A DNA stretch of 18,245 bases from Candidatus Hecatellales archaeon B24 (lineage in GTDB: Archaea > Thermoproteota > Bathyarchaeia > Hecatellales > Hecatellaceae). How positions within the stretch are numbered: the first letter of the stretch is position 1; each line of letters opens with the position of its first letter. The position numbers and the translations under genes were made by a program. The stretch covers positions 1-18,245 of the forward strand of contig LUCC01000009.1 in assembly GCA_001593855.1 (NCBI GenBank), in the 5' to 3' direction. Shown piece by piece: positions 1 to 8,130 of the stretch. Below the pieces are notes generated by a model. The model worked only from the letters and a program-made list of their open reading frames with translations. It did not search any database and was not told where the DNA came from.

Positions 1-1341
1 AACCTAGCAAAAATGGTTAAGGACGGAAAGATAGACTGGGACAGGCTTAGAGAGGTCACCCGCATATCCATCCACTTCCTCGACAACGTAATAGACATGA
101 ACAAGTATCCGCTTCCCGAAATCGAGAAGATGACTAAGGCTAACAGGAAGGTTGGCCTAGGCGTGATGGGCTGGGCTGACATGCTCATCAAGCTAAGAAT
201 ACCCTACGACAGCCAGAAAGCCCTGGAAGTAGCTGAAGCCGTCATGCGCTTCATCCAAGAAGAGTCGAAGGTTGCTTCTGAAATGCTGGCTGAGGAGCGG
301 GGGGTCTTCCCCAACTATGCTGGAAGCCGCTGGGAGGGGGTTAGAAAGCTTAGAAACGCCACCACCACAACCATAGCTCCCACCGGAACCATAAGCATAA
401 TCGCAGGCTGCTCCAGCGGTATAGAACCCATCTTCGCCCTCTGCTACGTGCGGAACGTGCTGGAAGGACAGAGGCTTCTGGAAGTCAACAGCCTCTTCGA
501 GGAGGAAGCCAAGCGGAGAGGCTTCTACAGCGAAGCCCTCATGGAGAAAATCGCCGTGAAAGGCAGCCTTAAAGGCTTGGAGGAGATTCCGGAAGACGTT
601 AAACGCCTGTTCGTTACTGCCCATGAAATCTCCGTTGAATGGCATGTTCGCATGCAGGCTGCCTTCCAAAAATACGTAGACAACGCCGTATCCAAAACCA
701 TAAACCTGCCAAACCAGGCAACCGTTGAAGACGTCAAAAAGGCTTTCCTCCTCGCCTGGCACCTCAAATGCAGTGGCATAACCGTTTACAGGGACGGATG
801 CAAGGAAGCTCAAGTCCTAGAAACAGGTGAAACCAAGAAGGCACGCCAGTGGATTAAACCTAGGGAGAGACCCAAGAAAACCTACGGCGTAACCGTTGAA
901 ATGCCGACGGGATGCGGAAGCCTCTACATAACCATAAACGAGGATGGAAGCGGGATGCCCTTTGAAGTGTTTGCAAGGCTTGGGAAGGCTGGAGGCTGTG
1001 CTTCAGCTCAAACTGAAGGCCTAGGCCGGGCTATGTCGCTGATGTTAAGGTCTAAAATAGACCCGTGGGAAATTGTCAGGCAGTTTAAGGGGATAAGCTG
1101 CGACCGCCACTACGGTGTAGGCGTAAACAAGATTCTATCCTGCCCAGACGCCATGGGGAAGGCTCTAGAGGAATACCTCCGCGAGAAGGAAGCCCTAGAA
1201 GAGGTAGCCAAAACCGAGTCTCCAAGCGAAAAGAAGGTTATGCTCACTAATGGAGCATGTCCCTGGTGTGGTTCACCTATAATAATGGTTGAAGGCTGCA
1301 AACGCTGCCTGGCGGGATGCGGATACTCGGAATGCGATTAG
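1..1341 (+). CDS. nrdJ: Adenosylcobalamin-dependent (class II) ribonucleotide reductase, 3' part
   Basis: The reading frame is open from base 1, so the gene enters from the left; about 446 C-terminal residues are visible. The enzyme reduces ribonucleotides to deoxyribonucleotides using a B12-generated radical. Visible signatures are the barrel segment ATTTTIAPTGTISIIAGCSSGIE (coded at about 358-425), which is characteristic of NrdJ, and the stretch ending LKCSGITVYRDGC that closes the catalytic barrel. A TSCPD domain follows (about 898-1180, with TGCGSLYITIN, GGCASAQTEG and LSCPDAMG). The protein ends in a Cys-rich tail with CPWC, CKRC and GCGYSEC spacing, as in class II enzymes, where the terminal cysteines re-reduce the active site. 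The catalytic N-terminal half is outside the window. A TATA-like element follows the stop codon, so the next genes are probably transcribed separately. Confidence 0.93.
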   Translation, partial: NLAKMVKDGKIDWDRLREVTRISIHFLDNVIDMNKYPLPEIEKMTKANRKVGLGVMGWADMLIKLRIPYDSQKALEVAEAVMRFIQEESKVASEMLAEERGVFPNYAGSRWEGVRKLRNATTTTIAPTGTISIIAGCSSGIEPIFALCYVRNVLEGQRLLEVNSLFEEEAKRRGFYSEALMEKIAVKGSLKGLEEIPEDVKRLFVTAHEISVEWHVRMQAAFQKYVDNAVSKTINLPNQATVEDVKKAFLLAWHLKCSGITVYRDGCKEAQVLETGETKKARQWIKPRERPKKTYGVTVEMPTGCGSLYITINEDGSGMPFEVFARLGKAGGCASAQTEGLGRAMSLMLRSKIDPWEIVRQFKGISCDRHYGVGVNKILSCPDAMGKALEEYLREKEALEEVAKTESPSEKKVMLTNGACPWCGSPIIMVEGCKRCLAGCGYSECD

Positions 1342-1360
1342 GGCTTAACAGAACTTGTAA

Positions 1361-1386
1361 TCTTTTTATTTCATCCTTGTATATGG
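1361..1386 (+). promoter_or_regulatory. Candidate TATA elements ahead of the FUN14-radB pair
   Basis: Two AT-rich elements lie in the 96-nt gap after the reductase: TCTTTTTATT at 1361-1370 and TTGTATATGG near 1377-1386. Either could place a transcript start at about 1388-1412, ahead of the TTG start at 1438. The T-run may also end transcription of the reductase gene. The choice is by eye only. Confidence 0.35.
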
Positions 1387-1437
1387 TAAGTTTGCCGCAG
1401 CCATCCTTCACAGAAGGAAAAGGAATGGTGTGAAAAT

Positions 1438-1767
1438 TTGATTTTGGAAGAAGCTGGCATAGACCTCTTAACCCCGATGATTGTTCAGCTTGGCTTCGGA
1501 GGAGTAGCCGGGCTGGCCGTAGGCTACGCCATCAAGAAGCTTCTGAAACTAGTAGTTCTCCTGATAGGAGTTTTCTTCTTGGGCCTCGCCTACCTTAAAT
1601 ACGTTGGACTAATAGAAATCCACTTCGACAAGCTGTCAGAAGCCTTCAACCAGCTGGCTGAAAAAATTTTAGGTGGAGGACTGGCTCTCCCGAACATTCT
1701 TTCAACTAACCTCCCGGCTGTAGGAGGCTTTGCAGCAGGCTTCGTGATGGGCTTTAAGAAGGGTTAG
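1438..1767 (+). CDS. FUN14-family membrane protein
   Basis: A 109-residue hydrophobic protein. The N-terminal half has the glycine-rich FUN14 pattern (LGFGGVAGLAVGYAIKKLLK at residues 18-37) followed by a membrane segment (about 38-57) and an amphipathic stretch EIHFDKLSEAFNQLAEKI (61-78). It closes with a second hydrophobic segment and the family's typical ending GGFAAGFVMGFKKG. FUN14 proteins occur in archaea, bacteria and mitochondria (FUNDC1); the archaeal role is unknown. The start is TTG at 1438; an ATG at 1425 is followed two codons later by a stop, which excludes it. A second TTG at 1444 is also possible. radB follows after 20 nt, so the two are probably co-transcribed, though a functional link is not known. 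Confidence 0.8.
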   Translation: MILEEAGIDLLTPMIVQLGFGGVAGLAVGYAIKKLLKLVVLLIGVFFLGLAYLKYVGLIEIHFDKLSEAFNQLAEKILGGGLALPNILSTNLPAVGGFAAGFVMGFKKG

Positions 1768-1787
1768 GCTTCTAAGACCTAAAAGGA

Positions 1788-2483
1788 GTGGTGGTAGGCC
1801 TGGAAAGGCTGCCCACGGGGGCTGTAAGCCTAGATAAGCTTCTCCGCGGCGGTCTGCCTCCACACCAGCTTTCCCTCTTCTACGGTGAAGCCTCCACGGG
1901 TAAGACGCTTCTCGCCCTCCAGTGCAGCCTTCAAGCAGCCCGAATGGGCTACCAGGTGATCTACGTGGACGCTGACGGAGGCTTCCCAGCTGAAAGGCTG
2001 AAAAGGCTTGGCGATGAAAGCTTCACCTCCAACATTGTAATTTTCACTCCGAGAAGCTTCTACGAGCAGACTGTTCTAGTGGAAGACTTAGACAGGTATT
2101 TTCATCCCAAGCTTGGCCTTCTGGTCTTTGACACCATAAACAGCCTTTACAGGCTTGCCATATCGGAGTCTGAGCTTGCAACTCCTGTCAACAAGGAGCT
2201 GAACAGGCAGCTGGCATACCTAGCAAGGTTTACGAGAACTTATGGAGTGCCTGTTCTCCTTGCAAGCCAGGTTAGAAGCGTGATAAGCGATGAAGTCCAG
2301 CTTCAAGCCGAGAAGGTTGAGCCTGTTGCACCCAGAATTCTAAGGTTCTGGTGTTCAACCATCGTCCAGCTTAAGCCGACGCCCAGGCCCAACGTTAAGG
2401 CTGCTCTGCTTGAAAGGTTGGAGGGAAAGGACAGGCAAGGGCTTTTCTGCCACTTCAAAATAACCGACTGGGGCTTAGAATAG
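1788..2483 (+). CDS. radB: RadB-type RecA-family ATPase
   Basis: A RadB/RadA-type ATPase core without the N-terminal HhH domain of RadA; the 231 residues match RadB's usual length. RadB is a recombination mediator or regulator working with RadA in archaeal homologous recombination. Visible motifs are the opening ERLPTGAVSLDKLLRGGLP, Walker A GEASTGKT (residues 33-40), Walker B LGLLVFDT with D115, and the QVRS stretch near residue 161 like the RecA-fold loop. The GTG at 1788 overlaps the best Shine-Dalgarno match (GGAG at 1785-1788) and GTG 1791 is only 2 nt from it. The CTG at 1800 is 11 nt downstream of that site and would give the family-like start (M)ERLPTG, so it may be the true start. 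The 3' end overlaps the convergent gene by 9 nt. Confidence 0.85.
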   Translation: MVVGLERLPTGAVSLDKLLRGGLPPHQLSLFYGEASTGKTLLALQCSLQAARMGYQVIYVDADGGFPAERLKRLGDESFTSNIVIFTPRSFYEQTVLVEDLDRYFHPKLGLLVFDTINSLYRLAISESELATPVNKELNRQLAYLARFTRTYGVPVLLASQVRSVISDEVQLQAEKVEPVAPRILRFWCSTIVQLKPTPRPNVKAALLERLEGKDRQGLFCHFKITDWGLE

Positions 2484-2918
2484 CGGTGAAAACTTGACTA
2501 GGAACAGGATGTAAAGGCTTGCCAGGGAGGCTACAAGCATTATTATCCCCACGGTAGTTTTAATGGTTGAAGGCCTGTGGCCCACAGGAGACTGAAGGCC
2601 GTTCCAAACCATGTATCCGCCGCCAACCCCTGCGAAGAGAAATATCATGGCTAAAAGGCTTTCGCTCAAAGTTTGAGTTGTAAGCTGACTTGGAACTATC
2701 GGGTATATCTGTCTGCCCACCGATATGGCGGGGAGAGTAGGCTCAAACAGCAGGTATAAGCCTCCACCGGCTAGGAAAACCGCTAGGAAAACTAAGGCTG
2801 CGATGGCTGCTGGATGAAAGTTGAAGGCCGGAAGCTTCCAGCCTAAACCCTTCTGCTTGCCGAACTTTTTCGCGAACTTTGAGGATTTAGGCTTTTTCTT
2901 CAGCAAGATGTCTTGCAA
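2475..2918 (-). CDS. Three-TM membrane protein of unknown function
   Basis: I do not recognise this 147-residue protein. It has a Lys-rich N-terminus (residues 7-28), then three hydrophobic segments at about 37-58, 85-105 and 121-142. By the positive-inside rule the N-terminus is cytoplasmic, and the loop 59-84 with IYPIVPSQLTTQT is probably outside. It is the last gene of an operon with the topoisomerase and the zinc-ribbon protein. The TTG start at 2918 lies inside the preceding gene (32-nt overlap) and directly abuts a GGAGG. A TTG at 2906 has 12 nt of spacing from that GGAGG and could be used instead. The stop overlaps the end of radB, which runs towards it. The charged N-terminus could contact nucleic acid or ribosome, but that is speculation. 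Confidence 0.7.
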   Translation of the reverse strand: MQDILLKKKPKSSKFAKKFGKQKGLGWKLPAFNFHPAAIAALVFLAVFLAGGGLYLLFEPTLPAISVGRQIYPIVPSQLTTQTLSESLLAMIFLFAGVGGGYMVWNGLQSPVGHRPSTIKTTVGIIMLVASLASLYILFLVKFSPLF

Positions 2919-3102
2919 CCTCCTTAACCCACTGTCCCGTGTTAGGGTTGTCCACGAGAGCCTTCAAGTATTCTCTCCACCCTATTTTCATAGCCTTACC
3001 CCACTTCTTGAAGCCTTCTAGGAGGCTTCGGTAGGCTGCAGAATGCCTGTCGCAGAAGTTTCCTCCCGGCAGAACTTCTCTCCCACATATGGGGCACTTC
3101 AA
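2887..3102 (-). CDS. Small zinc-ribbon protein
   Basis: A 71-residue protein beginning MKCPICGREVLPGGNFCDRH: a C-x2-C (residues 3 and 6) and C-x2-H (17 and 20) set that can hold one zinc ion. A helical, basic and tryptophan-containing remainder follows (KKWGKAMKIGWREYLKAL). The family function is unknown to me. Its TTG start begins on the base immediately after the topoisomerase stop codon, and the Shine-Dalgarno sequence (AGGAGGGGAC, ending about 8 nt upstream) lies in the last codons of the topoisomerase gene, so the two are translationally coupled. The next gene overlaps its 3' end by 32 nt. The tight linkage suggests a role with the topoisomerase or in RNA/DNA handling, but this is inference. 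Confidence 0.75.
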   Translation of the reverse strand: MKCPICGREVLPGGNFCDRHSAAYRSLLEGFKKWGKAMKIGWREYLKALVDNPNTGQWVKEVARHLAEEKA

Positions 3103-5202
3103 CTATTTACGTCCCCTCCTCTTAGGTTTAAAGTTAGCCTTAGAAGGGCATTCAGGGTTTATGCAGAAGTTGAAAGGCCTTTTACCCGTGAGCTTAAGAG
3201 TTAGAACAGGCCAGCCGCAGTGCTTGCATGGTTTATCTGAAACCGTCAGGCGGCCCCTCTGAGGCAGAGGGAAGGACTGCTTGCATTTTCCAGCGAAAAA
3301 ATTGGTGCAGCCTATGAACCGCTTCCCCGTCCTCCTCGACTTTAGAATTATCAGGTTGCCTGTCCCGCAGGAGGGGCAGGACCCCACAAGCCTACGCTTA
3401 AGGTTTTCAGCCTGAATAGCCTTAGAAAGCATGCTTCCAAGGCTTTCCTCAGCCTCCTTAAGCCTTTCAACGATGGGTTTAAGCTCTTCTATAGCCTCCA
3501 GAAGCACGCTCTCCCTTTTCTCCTGCCTCTGCTCTATAGCGTACAGCTGTTTTTCCAGGTTGCGTGTGAACTCGACGGAGACTATGGACGGGCAATACTT
3601 GGAGAGGGCTTCCACCACCGTGAAGCCCACATCGGTCACCGTAATTCTCTCGCCTTTAATGTAACCCCTCTGGTATAGGGTTTCAATTATCTCAGCCCTC
3701 GTCGCCTTGGTTCCAATCTCAAGCTCCTCCATAGCCCGGAGCAGGCTGGCCGGGTTATACCTGGGAGGAGGCTCCGTGAACTTTTGAAGGCTTTCAATCC
3801 GCTTTATAAGCACCTTTTCACCTTTGCTGAGGGGTGGGAGGGGTTTTTCCTCGAACTCCACGTAGGGCTTGTAGAAGCTTAGCCACCCCTCCTCTAGGAT
3901 TCTCCTCCCGTTAAGCGTGAACCTGTAGCCTTCCACCTCCATGGAAACCTTGACCATAAGTCTGAGGGAAGGCTTTCCGAAGACTGCGAAGAACCGTTTA
4001 ACCACTAAATCGTAGATTTTCGCGTCGTCCTTGCTTAGAGGTGCCTCCGGAAGCTTACCGGTGGGGTATATGGCGGGGTGAGCTGGATCGGACTTCGCTC
4101 CCTCCACGGGTTTAAGCTCTCCGGCTGATAGAACCTTCTCAGCCAGCCTTCTGTAGGCAGGGTTTCCAGCAAGCCCTTTCAGGATGGCCTCGTAATTTAT
4201 GGTTGGAGGAAGCTTCTGGCTGCTGGTTCTAGGATAAGATATGAGGGCGTTAAGGTATAGTCTTTCAGCTATGTCCAGCGTTCTCCTCGGGGTGTAGCCG
4301 AAAAACCTGTAAGCTTCTCTTTGGAGGCTTCCGAGGTCGAAAGGTTCCGGGGGCATCCTCCTTGCAGTTTTCTCGGTTACGCCTGTTATGATTCCATGCC
4401 TGCCCTTGCAGGCTGAAACCACGGCTTCAGCTTCCTTCAGATTCCAAAGTTTATCCTTTTCGAAGTCAACCTTATAGACGTTTTCTCCTACGAGGGCTTC
4501 AGCGTTGATTTCCCAGTAGGGGGTTGGAACGAAGCTGTTTATCTCGTATTCTCTCTCGTATAGGAGTTTCAGCGTTGGCCCCTGCACCCTTCCAATGCTC
4601 AGGGTGAAATGTTTGTTGCTCTGCTTTTCAACGGAGAGAATTAGGGCTCTGGAAAGGTTTACACCGTAAAGCCAGTCAACTTCATGGCGGGTTCTCCCAG
4701 CTTCAGCCATTTCGAAGTCAAGCCTTGGCATGAGGCTTTCGAAGGCTTCGTTAAGCTCTTCAGGCGTAAGCGTGGAAAACTTCATTCTTTTAGCCTGTTT
4801 CTCCCTGCCTCCGCAGGCATGCTTTAAAATCATGTAGCCTATGAGGCTGCCTTCCACATCGTAGTCGGTGGCGTTAATGAACTCTGAAGCTTTATCGCTG
4901 AGTTTTTCGATGGCTGAAATGACTGTTTTAATTTTTTTAGCTCCACGCTCAGCCAGATGCCTCGGAGCCCATTTAAACTTGAATACGGGATACTGGCTTC
5001 TTCCACCTGTTTCCTGGGTTACCGTGTAGAGGTGGCCCATGGCCGGGGCTACCACAAACTTTTTTCCGTCACGCTTAAACTCGAAGTACGGTATTCCCCG
5101 GTAGGTTTTCTTTTTCGGCGGGCCTTCGAGGCTTAGGGCTGAGGCGATTCTCTGGGCTGCGTCGAACTTTTCAGCTATGATTAGGGTGTGTCCTCTCGTC
5201 AA
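3103..5202 (-). CDS. topA: Type IA DNA topoisomerase (topoisomerase I/III)
   Basis: A 699-residue type IA topoisomerase, which relaxes negative supercoils or decatenates DNA by single-strand passage through a transient 5'-phosphotyrosyl bond. The TOPRIM domain covers about residues 5-150, with E11 and the acidic set D113-x-D115-x-E117 for metal binding. The core contains SIGRVQGPTLKLLYERE (202-218) and the active-site segment ISYPRTSS with Tyr323. EIGTKATRAEIIETL (495-509) is the family's conserved C-core motif. Two zinc fingers end the protein: C609, C612, C632, C640 and C659, C662, C680, C685. The reverse-gyrase helicase domain is absent. The start is a TTG at 5202; no ATG or GTG is available near the family N-terminus. 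It heads an operon with the zinc-ribbon and three-TM genes. Confidence 0.94.
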   Translation of the reverse strand: MTRGHTLIIAEKFDAAQRIASALSLEGPPKKKTYRGIPYFEFKRDGKKFVVAPAMGHLYTVTQETGGRSQYPVFKFKWAPRHLAERGAKKIKTVISAIEKLSDKASEFINATDYDVEGSLIGYMILKHACGGREKQAKRMKFSTLTPEELNEAFESLMPRLDFEMAEAGRTRHEVDWLYGVNLSRALILSVEKQSNKHFTLSIGRVQGPTLKLLYEREYEINSFVPTPYWEINAEALVGENVYKVDFEKDKLWNLKEAEAVVSACKGRHGIITGVTEKTARRMPPEPFDLGSLQREAYRFFGYTPRRTLDIAERLYLNALISYPRTSSQKLPPTINYEAILKGLAGNPAYRRLAEKVLSAGELKPVEGAKSDPAHPAIYPTGKLPEAPLSKDDAKIYDLVVKRFFAVFGKPSLRLMVKVSMEVEGYRFTLNGRRILEEGWLSFYKPYVEFEEKPLPPLSKGEKVLIKRIESLQKFTEPPPRYNPASLLRAMEELEIGTKATRAEIIETLYQRGYIKGERITVTDVGFTVVEALSKYCPSIVSVEFTRNLEKQLYAIEQRQEKRESVLLEAIEELKPIVERLKEAEESLGSMLSKAIQAENLKRRLVGSCPSCGTGNLIILKSRRTGKRFIGCTNFFAGKCKQSFPLPQRGRLTVSDKPCKHCGWPVLTLKLTGKRPFNFCINPECPSKANFKPKRRGRK

Positions 5203-5239
5203 GGTTTAAGCCTCTTAAAAACTTCCAAGCACGCAATGC

Positions 5240-5249
5240 AATATATATT
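5240..5249 (-). promoter_or_regulatory. TATA box for the topA operon
   Basis: The minus strand reads AATATATATT here, overlapping the stop codon of feoB. A start about 25 nt downstream would fall near 5212-5216, leaving a leader of about 12 nt before the TTG at 5202. This suggests topA has its own promoter and is not only read through from feoB. Confidence 0.5.
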
Positions 5250-7179
5250 ATGTTGCTTTAAGGATGAAAGAAAGAGCCAGATTGAAGACTGATGCTAGCA
5301 AGATTGCTATAAGCAAGTTAAGGATTGTCGAGGCTAAAGCCGTCTTCCACCCGTATTCCCTCCACATAACCATTATACTTGAAATGCAGGGAACATAGAA
5401 AACCACGAAAACTGTGAACACCAGTATCTGAACGGTTGAGAGAACCGTCTCAATGTTAGCTGTTCCCAACGCCTGAATAAGCATGATAAGCGTGAGCTCC
5501 TTCCTCAGAACCCCGAAAATTAAGGTTACCCCAACCTCTCTGGGAAGCCCCAAGAGGTCTAAGGTTAAAGGCTTCAAAACAAGGTTTATCACGTCCAAAA
5601 ACCCGAAAACCTGGAGAAGCGACATCGTAAAACTGCTAATCACCAGGATAGGCCAGGCGAAAAAGACGAACTCTCGAAGGTGAAGCCAGGTTTTCTTAGC
5701 CAGCGACGACAGAGGCGGAAGCTTATAGGATGGAATTTCCAGGATAAGCCCCGGGGACTCTGCTGGAAGCCTTGAAGATATAATCTTGCTTATAACGCCT
5801 ATGACGGCCAGGTTTACCAGGTATATGAAGAGCGCCCAGAGAGGGCCAAGGTAGAAGGCGACTAGGGCGAGGATAACGGCTGTTCTAGCCGAGCAGGGAA
5901 CAAAGTTTACAAGCACAGCTGTAAGCAGTCTGTCCCTTGGAGACTCTAAAATGCGGGCTGACATGATGGCTGGAACAGTGCAGCCGTATCCCAGAATGAA
6001 GGGGGCAATAGACTTGCCGTGGAGGCCAAGCCTGTGCATGAAAGAGTCCATGAGGAAGGCTACCCTAGGCAGGTAGCCTACATCCTCCAAAAGCGAAATC
6101 ATGAAGACAAGAGGGATGAAATAAGGTAAAACAACGGCCACGCCTCCAGCAACCCCCAGAAGCGTTCCCTCAGCCAGAACGGCGTAGGCGGAATCTTTCA
6201 TGCCAGCGAAATACTCCATAAGCATTTCGAAGGGGGATAAAGCAAACTCCTCCAAAGGTTGGCCCACCGCGAAAACAAAGTTGAATAGCCCGTAGAAAAC
6301 CAGGATGAGAACCACGTAGCCGAAGAGCGGGTGCATAAGGTACCGGTCGGCTAGGTCCTCCCTTAGCAGCCTAGGCCCCCTAACAACTTTCGCCGTCTGC
6401 TCGAAGATAGCCATAGCAAGATGATGTCTCTCACCGGCTATAGCCTCGGAAATGTTCACTCCCTCGTCAGCCTCCAGTTCAGCTCGAAGGCTTTCAGCCA
6501 GCTTAACCAGTTCAGGATTAGCCATCCTAACCCTTGAAGTCATGTAGGGGTCTCCCTGAATCAGTTTCAGAGCTAGGAAGCGTGGTGGAGCCTTCATAGG
6601 CCTTGCCAAACCGGCGGGGATGGCTTCCTCAAGCTTCGAGATTCTCGATTCGATATGCCGCCTATACTTTATCTGGTTTGGTTTTACAGCTTTTTCATGG
6701 GCTTTGAAGGCTTCGGAGAAGAGCTGGAGGATGCCTCTTCCCTTGTTGGCGACTGTTGGAACGAAGGGAACTCCGAAGGCTTTCTCAAGGCTTTCCACGT
6801 TTATTTTTATGCCTTTACGTTCAGCTTCGTCCGCCATGTTCAAGGCTACAACCATAGGCACTCCAAGCTCAGCCAGCTCTAAGGTGAACTCTAGGCTCCT
6901 AGCCAGAAGTGAAGCGTCAACCACGTTAACTATTACGTCAACTTCTCCGGAAAGCAGGTATTGAACGGTGATTCTTTCAGCCGGCTCCTCTGCCTCCAGC
7001 GAGTAGGTTCCTGGAAGGTCTACAAGCTCGAAAACTTTACCGAGAAAGTTAACCTTGCTCCTGGTGTACTTCACGGTGGTTCCAGGGAAGTTTGAAGCTT
7101 CAACTCTCAAGCCTGCAACAGCGTTGAAAAGGGTGCTTTTACCCGAGTTAGGCTGGCCCACCAAGGCTATACGTATCAT
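5248..7179 (-). CDS. feoB: Ferrous iron transporter FeoB
   Basis: The membrane Fe(II) transporter with an N-terminal G-protein domain, 643 residues. G-domain motifs are the P-loop GQPNSGKS (8-15), GTTV (33-36), DLPG (54-57) and NMAD (114-117). A helical GDI-like linker follows to about residue 270, then a hydrophobic domain with several segments between about 285 and 640. The gate signatures are LPYFIPLVF (351-359), GYGCTVPAIM (397-406, with Cys400 in the position of the conserved FeoB cysteine), VNFVPCSARTAV (424-435) and VPCISS (596-601). It starts with ATG at 7179, one base after the feoA stop, so translation is coupled. The length is on the short side compared with the 700-plus residues of many bacterial FeoBs, mainly at the C-terminus, where no FeoC-like part is seen. 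Confidence 0.96.
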   Translation of the reverse strand: MIRIALVGQPNSGKSTLFNAVAGLRVEASNFPGTTVKYTRSKVNFLGKVFELVDLPGTYSLEAEEPAERITVQYLLSGEVDVIVNVVDASLLARSLEFTLELAELGVPMVVALNMADEAERKGIKINVESLEKAFGVPFVPTVANKGRGILQLFSEAFKAHEKAVKPNQIKYRRHIESRISKLEEAIPAGLARPMKAPPRFLALKLIQGDPYMTSRVRMANPELVKLAESLRAELEADEGVNISEAIAGERHHLAMAIFEQTAKVVRGPRLLREDLADRYLMHPLFGYVVLILVFYGLFNFVFAVGQPLEEFALSPFEMLMEYFAGMKDSAYAVLAEGTLLGVAGGVAVVLPYFIPLVFMISLLEDVGYLPRVAFLMDSFMHRLGLHGKSIAPFILGYGCTVPAIMSARILESPRDRLLTAVLVNFVPCSARTAVILALVAFYLGPLWALFIYLVNLAVIGVISKIISSRLPAESPGLILEIPSYKLPPLSSLAKKTWLHLREFVFFAWPILVISSFTMSLLQVFGFLDVINLVLKPLTLDLLGLPREVGVTLIFGVLRKELTLIMLIQALGTANIETVLSTVQILVFTVFVVFYVPCISSIMVMWREYGWKTALASTILNLLIAILLASVFNLALSFILKAT

Positions 7180-7180
7180 G

Positions 7181-7414
7181 CTATTTCACTGGTTCCACCA
7201 GAACCCGGCTTGCAACCCCTCTCCCAAGAGCTAACCTCACTCCTGTGGCAAGGTTTTCCACGTATACGGGACCCCTCATGGGACCCGAGCTAAGCACTCT
7301 GACTATGTCTCCAATATTCAGGCCTCGATGCATCAGCCTAAGCCTCATTCCAGCTCCCCCGGTAAAGTCTACTATGCGGAATTCCCCGCCTGGAAGAGCT
7401 TCAGCTAAACTCAG
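7181..7414 (-). CDS. feoA: FeoA-family protein with a CTG start
   Basis: A 77-residue SH3-like FeoA domain: LSLAEALPGGEFRIVDF at the start, then GAGMRLRLMHRGLNIGDIVRVL and GPVYVENLATGVRLALGRGVASRVLVEP. FeoA binds and modulates FeoB. The frame has no ATG, GTG or TTG before the domain: an in-frame TAA lies 9 nt upstream of a CTG at 7414, and the first ATG is in mid-domain. The CTG overlaps the regulator's stop codon as CTGA, the same arrangement as the common ATGA coupling. A GGGAGGGA at about 7436-7429 lies roughly 14 nt upstream, longer than ideal. I therefore read CTG as the start. A lost ATG (TTC replacing it two codons earlier) is the alternative. The gene ends one base before feoB. Confidence 0.85.
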   Translation of the reverse strand: MSLAEALPGGEFRIVDFTGGAGMRLRLMHRGLNIGDIVRVLSSGPMRGPVYVENLATGVRLALGRGVASRVLVEPVK

Positions 7415-8130
7415 TTTGAAGGTTTATCCCTCCCGCTACTCTTCATCCGGCTTTGCTTTCTAAGCTTCCTCACGTTGACTATGGATGCAAGCTTGGGATT
7501 CATGTAGGCTTCATTTTCTCCAACCCTAACCCTGACTATTCCGCTGGCGAGGTCCCTCTCTTCAACTTTAACCAGTTTCCCCGGGGTAAGCCCTAAACGT
7601 TTAAAGTATGATAGAACCTCTTTCCCCTCCTCGGTTATTTTGATTATGACACCTCTTTCTCCCGGCCTAAGGCTTAACAGCGGCTCCGACCTTTCCCCGG
7701 AAGCTTCTCTACCACCCGTTGGTATGGGATTCCCATGCGGGCAGGTTGCCGGGTAATCTAAGGCTTTCTCCATAAGCCTCAAAACCTCCTCGGAAATGCC
7801 GTGTTCAAGCCTGCAGGCTGCCTCGTGAACCTGGCTCCAGTCCATTCCCAGAATGTCAGTCAGCAGCCGCTCCGAAAGCCTGTGCTTCCGGATGACTGCT
7901 AAAGCGATTTTTCTACCTCTCCTCGTCAGCTTCACCCCCTTGTACAGTTCATGAACGATTAGGTTGCGTTTCTCAAGGTTTTCAATGGTGTTCGTAACTG
8001 AACCCGGAGAAAGCCCCAGCTGCTTTGCTATTTCCAAGGTTTTGGCGAAACCGTTTCTTTCTTCAAGCTTGTATATTACTTCAAGGTATTCCTCAGCTTC
8101 GCTTGAAACGGTATTCCTCTTTGATGCCAT
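7411..8130 (-). CDS. DtxR-family iron-dependent transcriptional regulator
   Basis: A 239-residue metalloregulator. The winged helix-turn-helix spans about residues 8-70, with LEIAKQLGLSPGSVTNTIENLEKRNLI as the recognition unit. The dimerisation and metal-binding domain (71-140) contains H83, C106, E109 and H110 in CRLEH and the CPHGNPIP motif at 130-137. Cys at the first position of the C-x2-E-H set matches the iron-type DtxR/IdeR (C102, E105, H106) rather than the manganese-type MntR, which has Glu. A C-terminal SH3/FeoA-like domain covers about 152-224. It probably represses its own operon with feoA and feoB when Fe(II) is abundant. ATG start at 8130 with GGAG at about 8144-8141 upstream. 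Confidence 0.92.
   Translation of the reverse strand: MASKRNTVSSEAEEYLEVIYKLEERNGFAKTLEIAKQLGLSPGSVTNTIENLEKRNLIVHELYKGVKLTRRGRKIALAVIRKHRLSERLLTDILGMDWSQVHEAACRLEHGISEEVLRLMEKALDYPATCPHGNPIPTGGREASGERSEPLLSLRPGERGVIIKITEEGKEVLSYFKRLGLTPGKLVKVEERDLASGIVRVRVGENEAYMNPKLASIVNVRKLRKQSRMKSSGRDKPSN

Noticed and set aside
193..813. Long open frame (206 residues) on the minus strand inside the reductase gene
   Set aside because: It mirrors the strongly conserved NrdJ frame, has no recognisable motif and a composition typical of antisense shadows.
3431..3664. Open frames on the plus strand inside topA and feoB
   Set aside because: They lie opposite well-conserved genes, lack ribosome sites and show serine/leucine-rich shadow composition.
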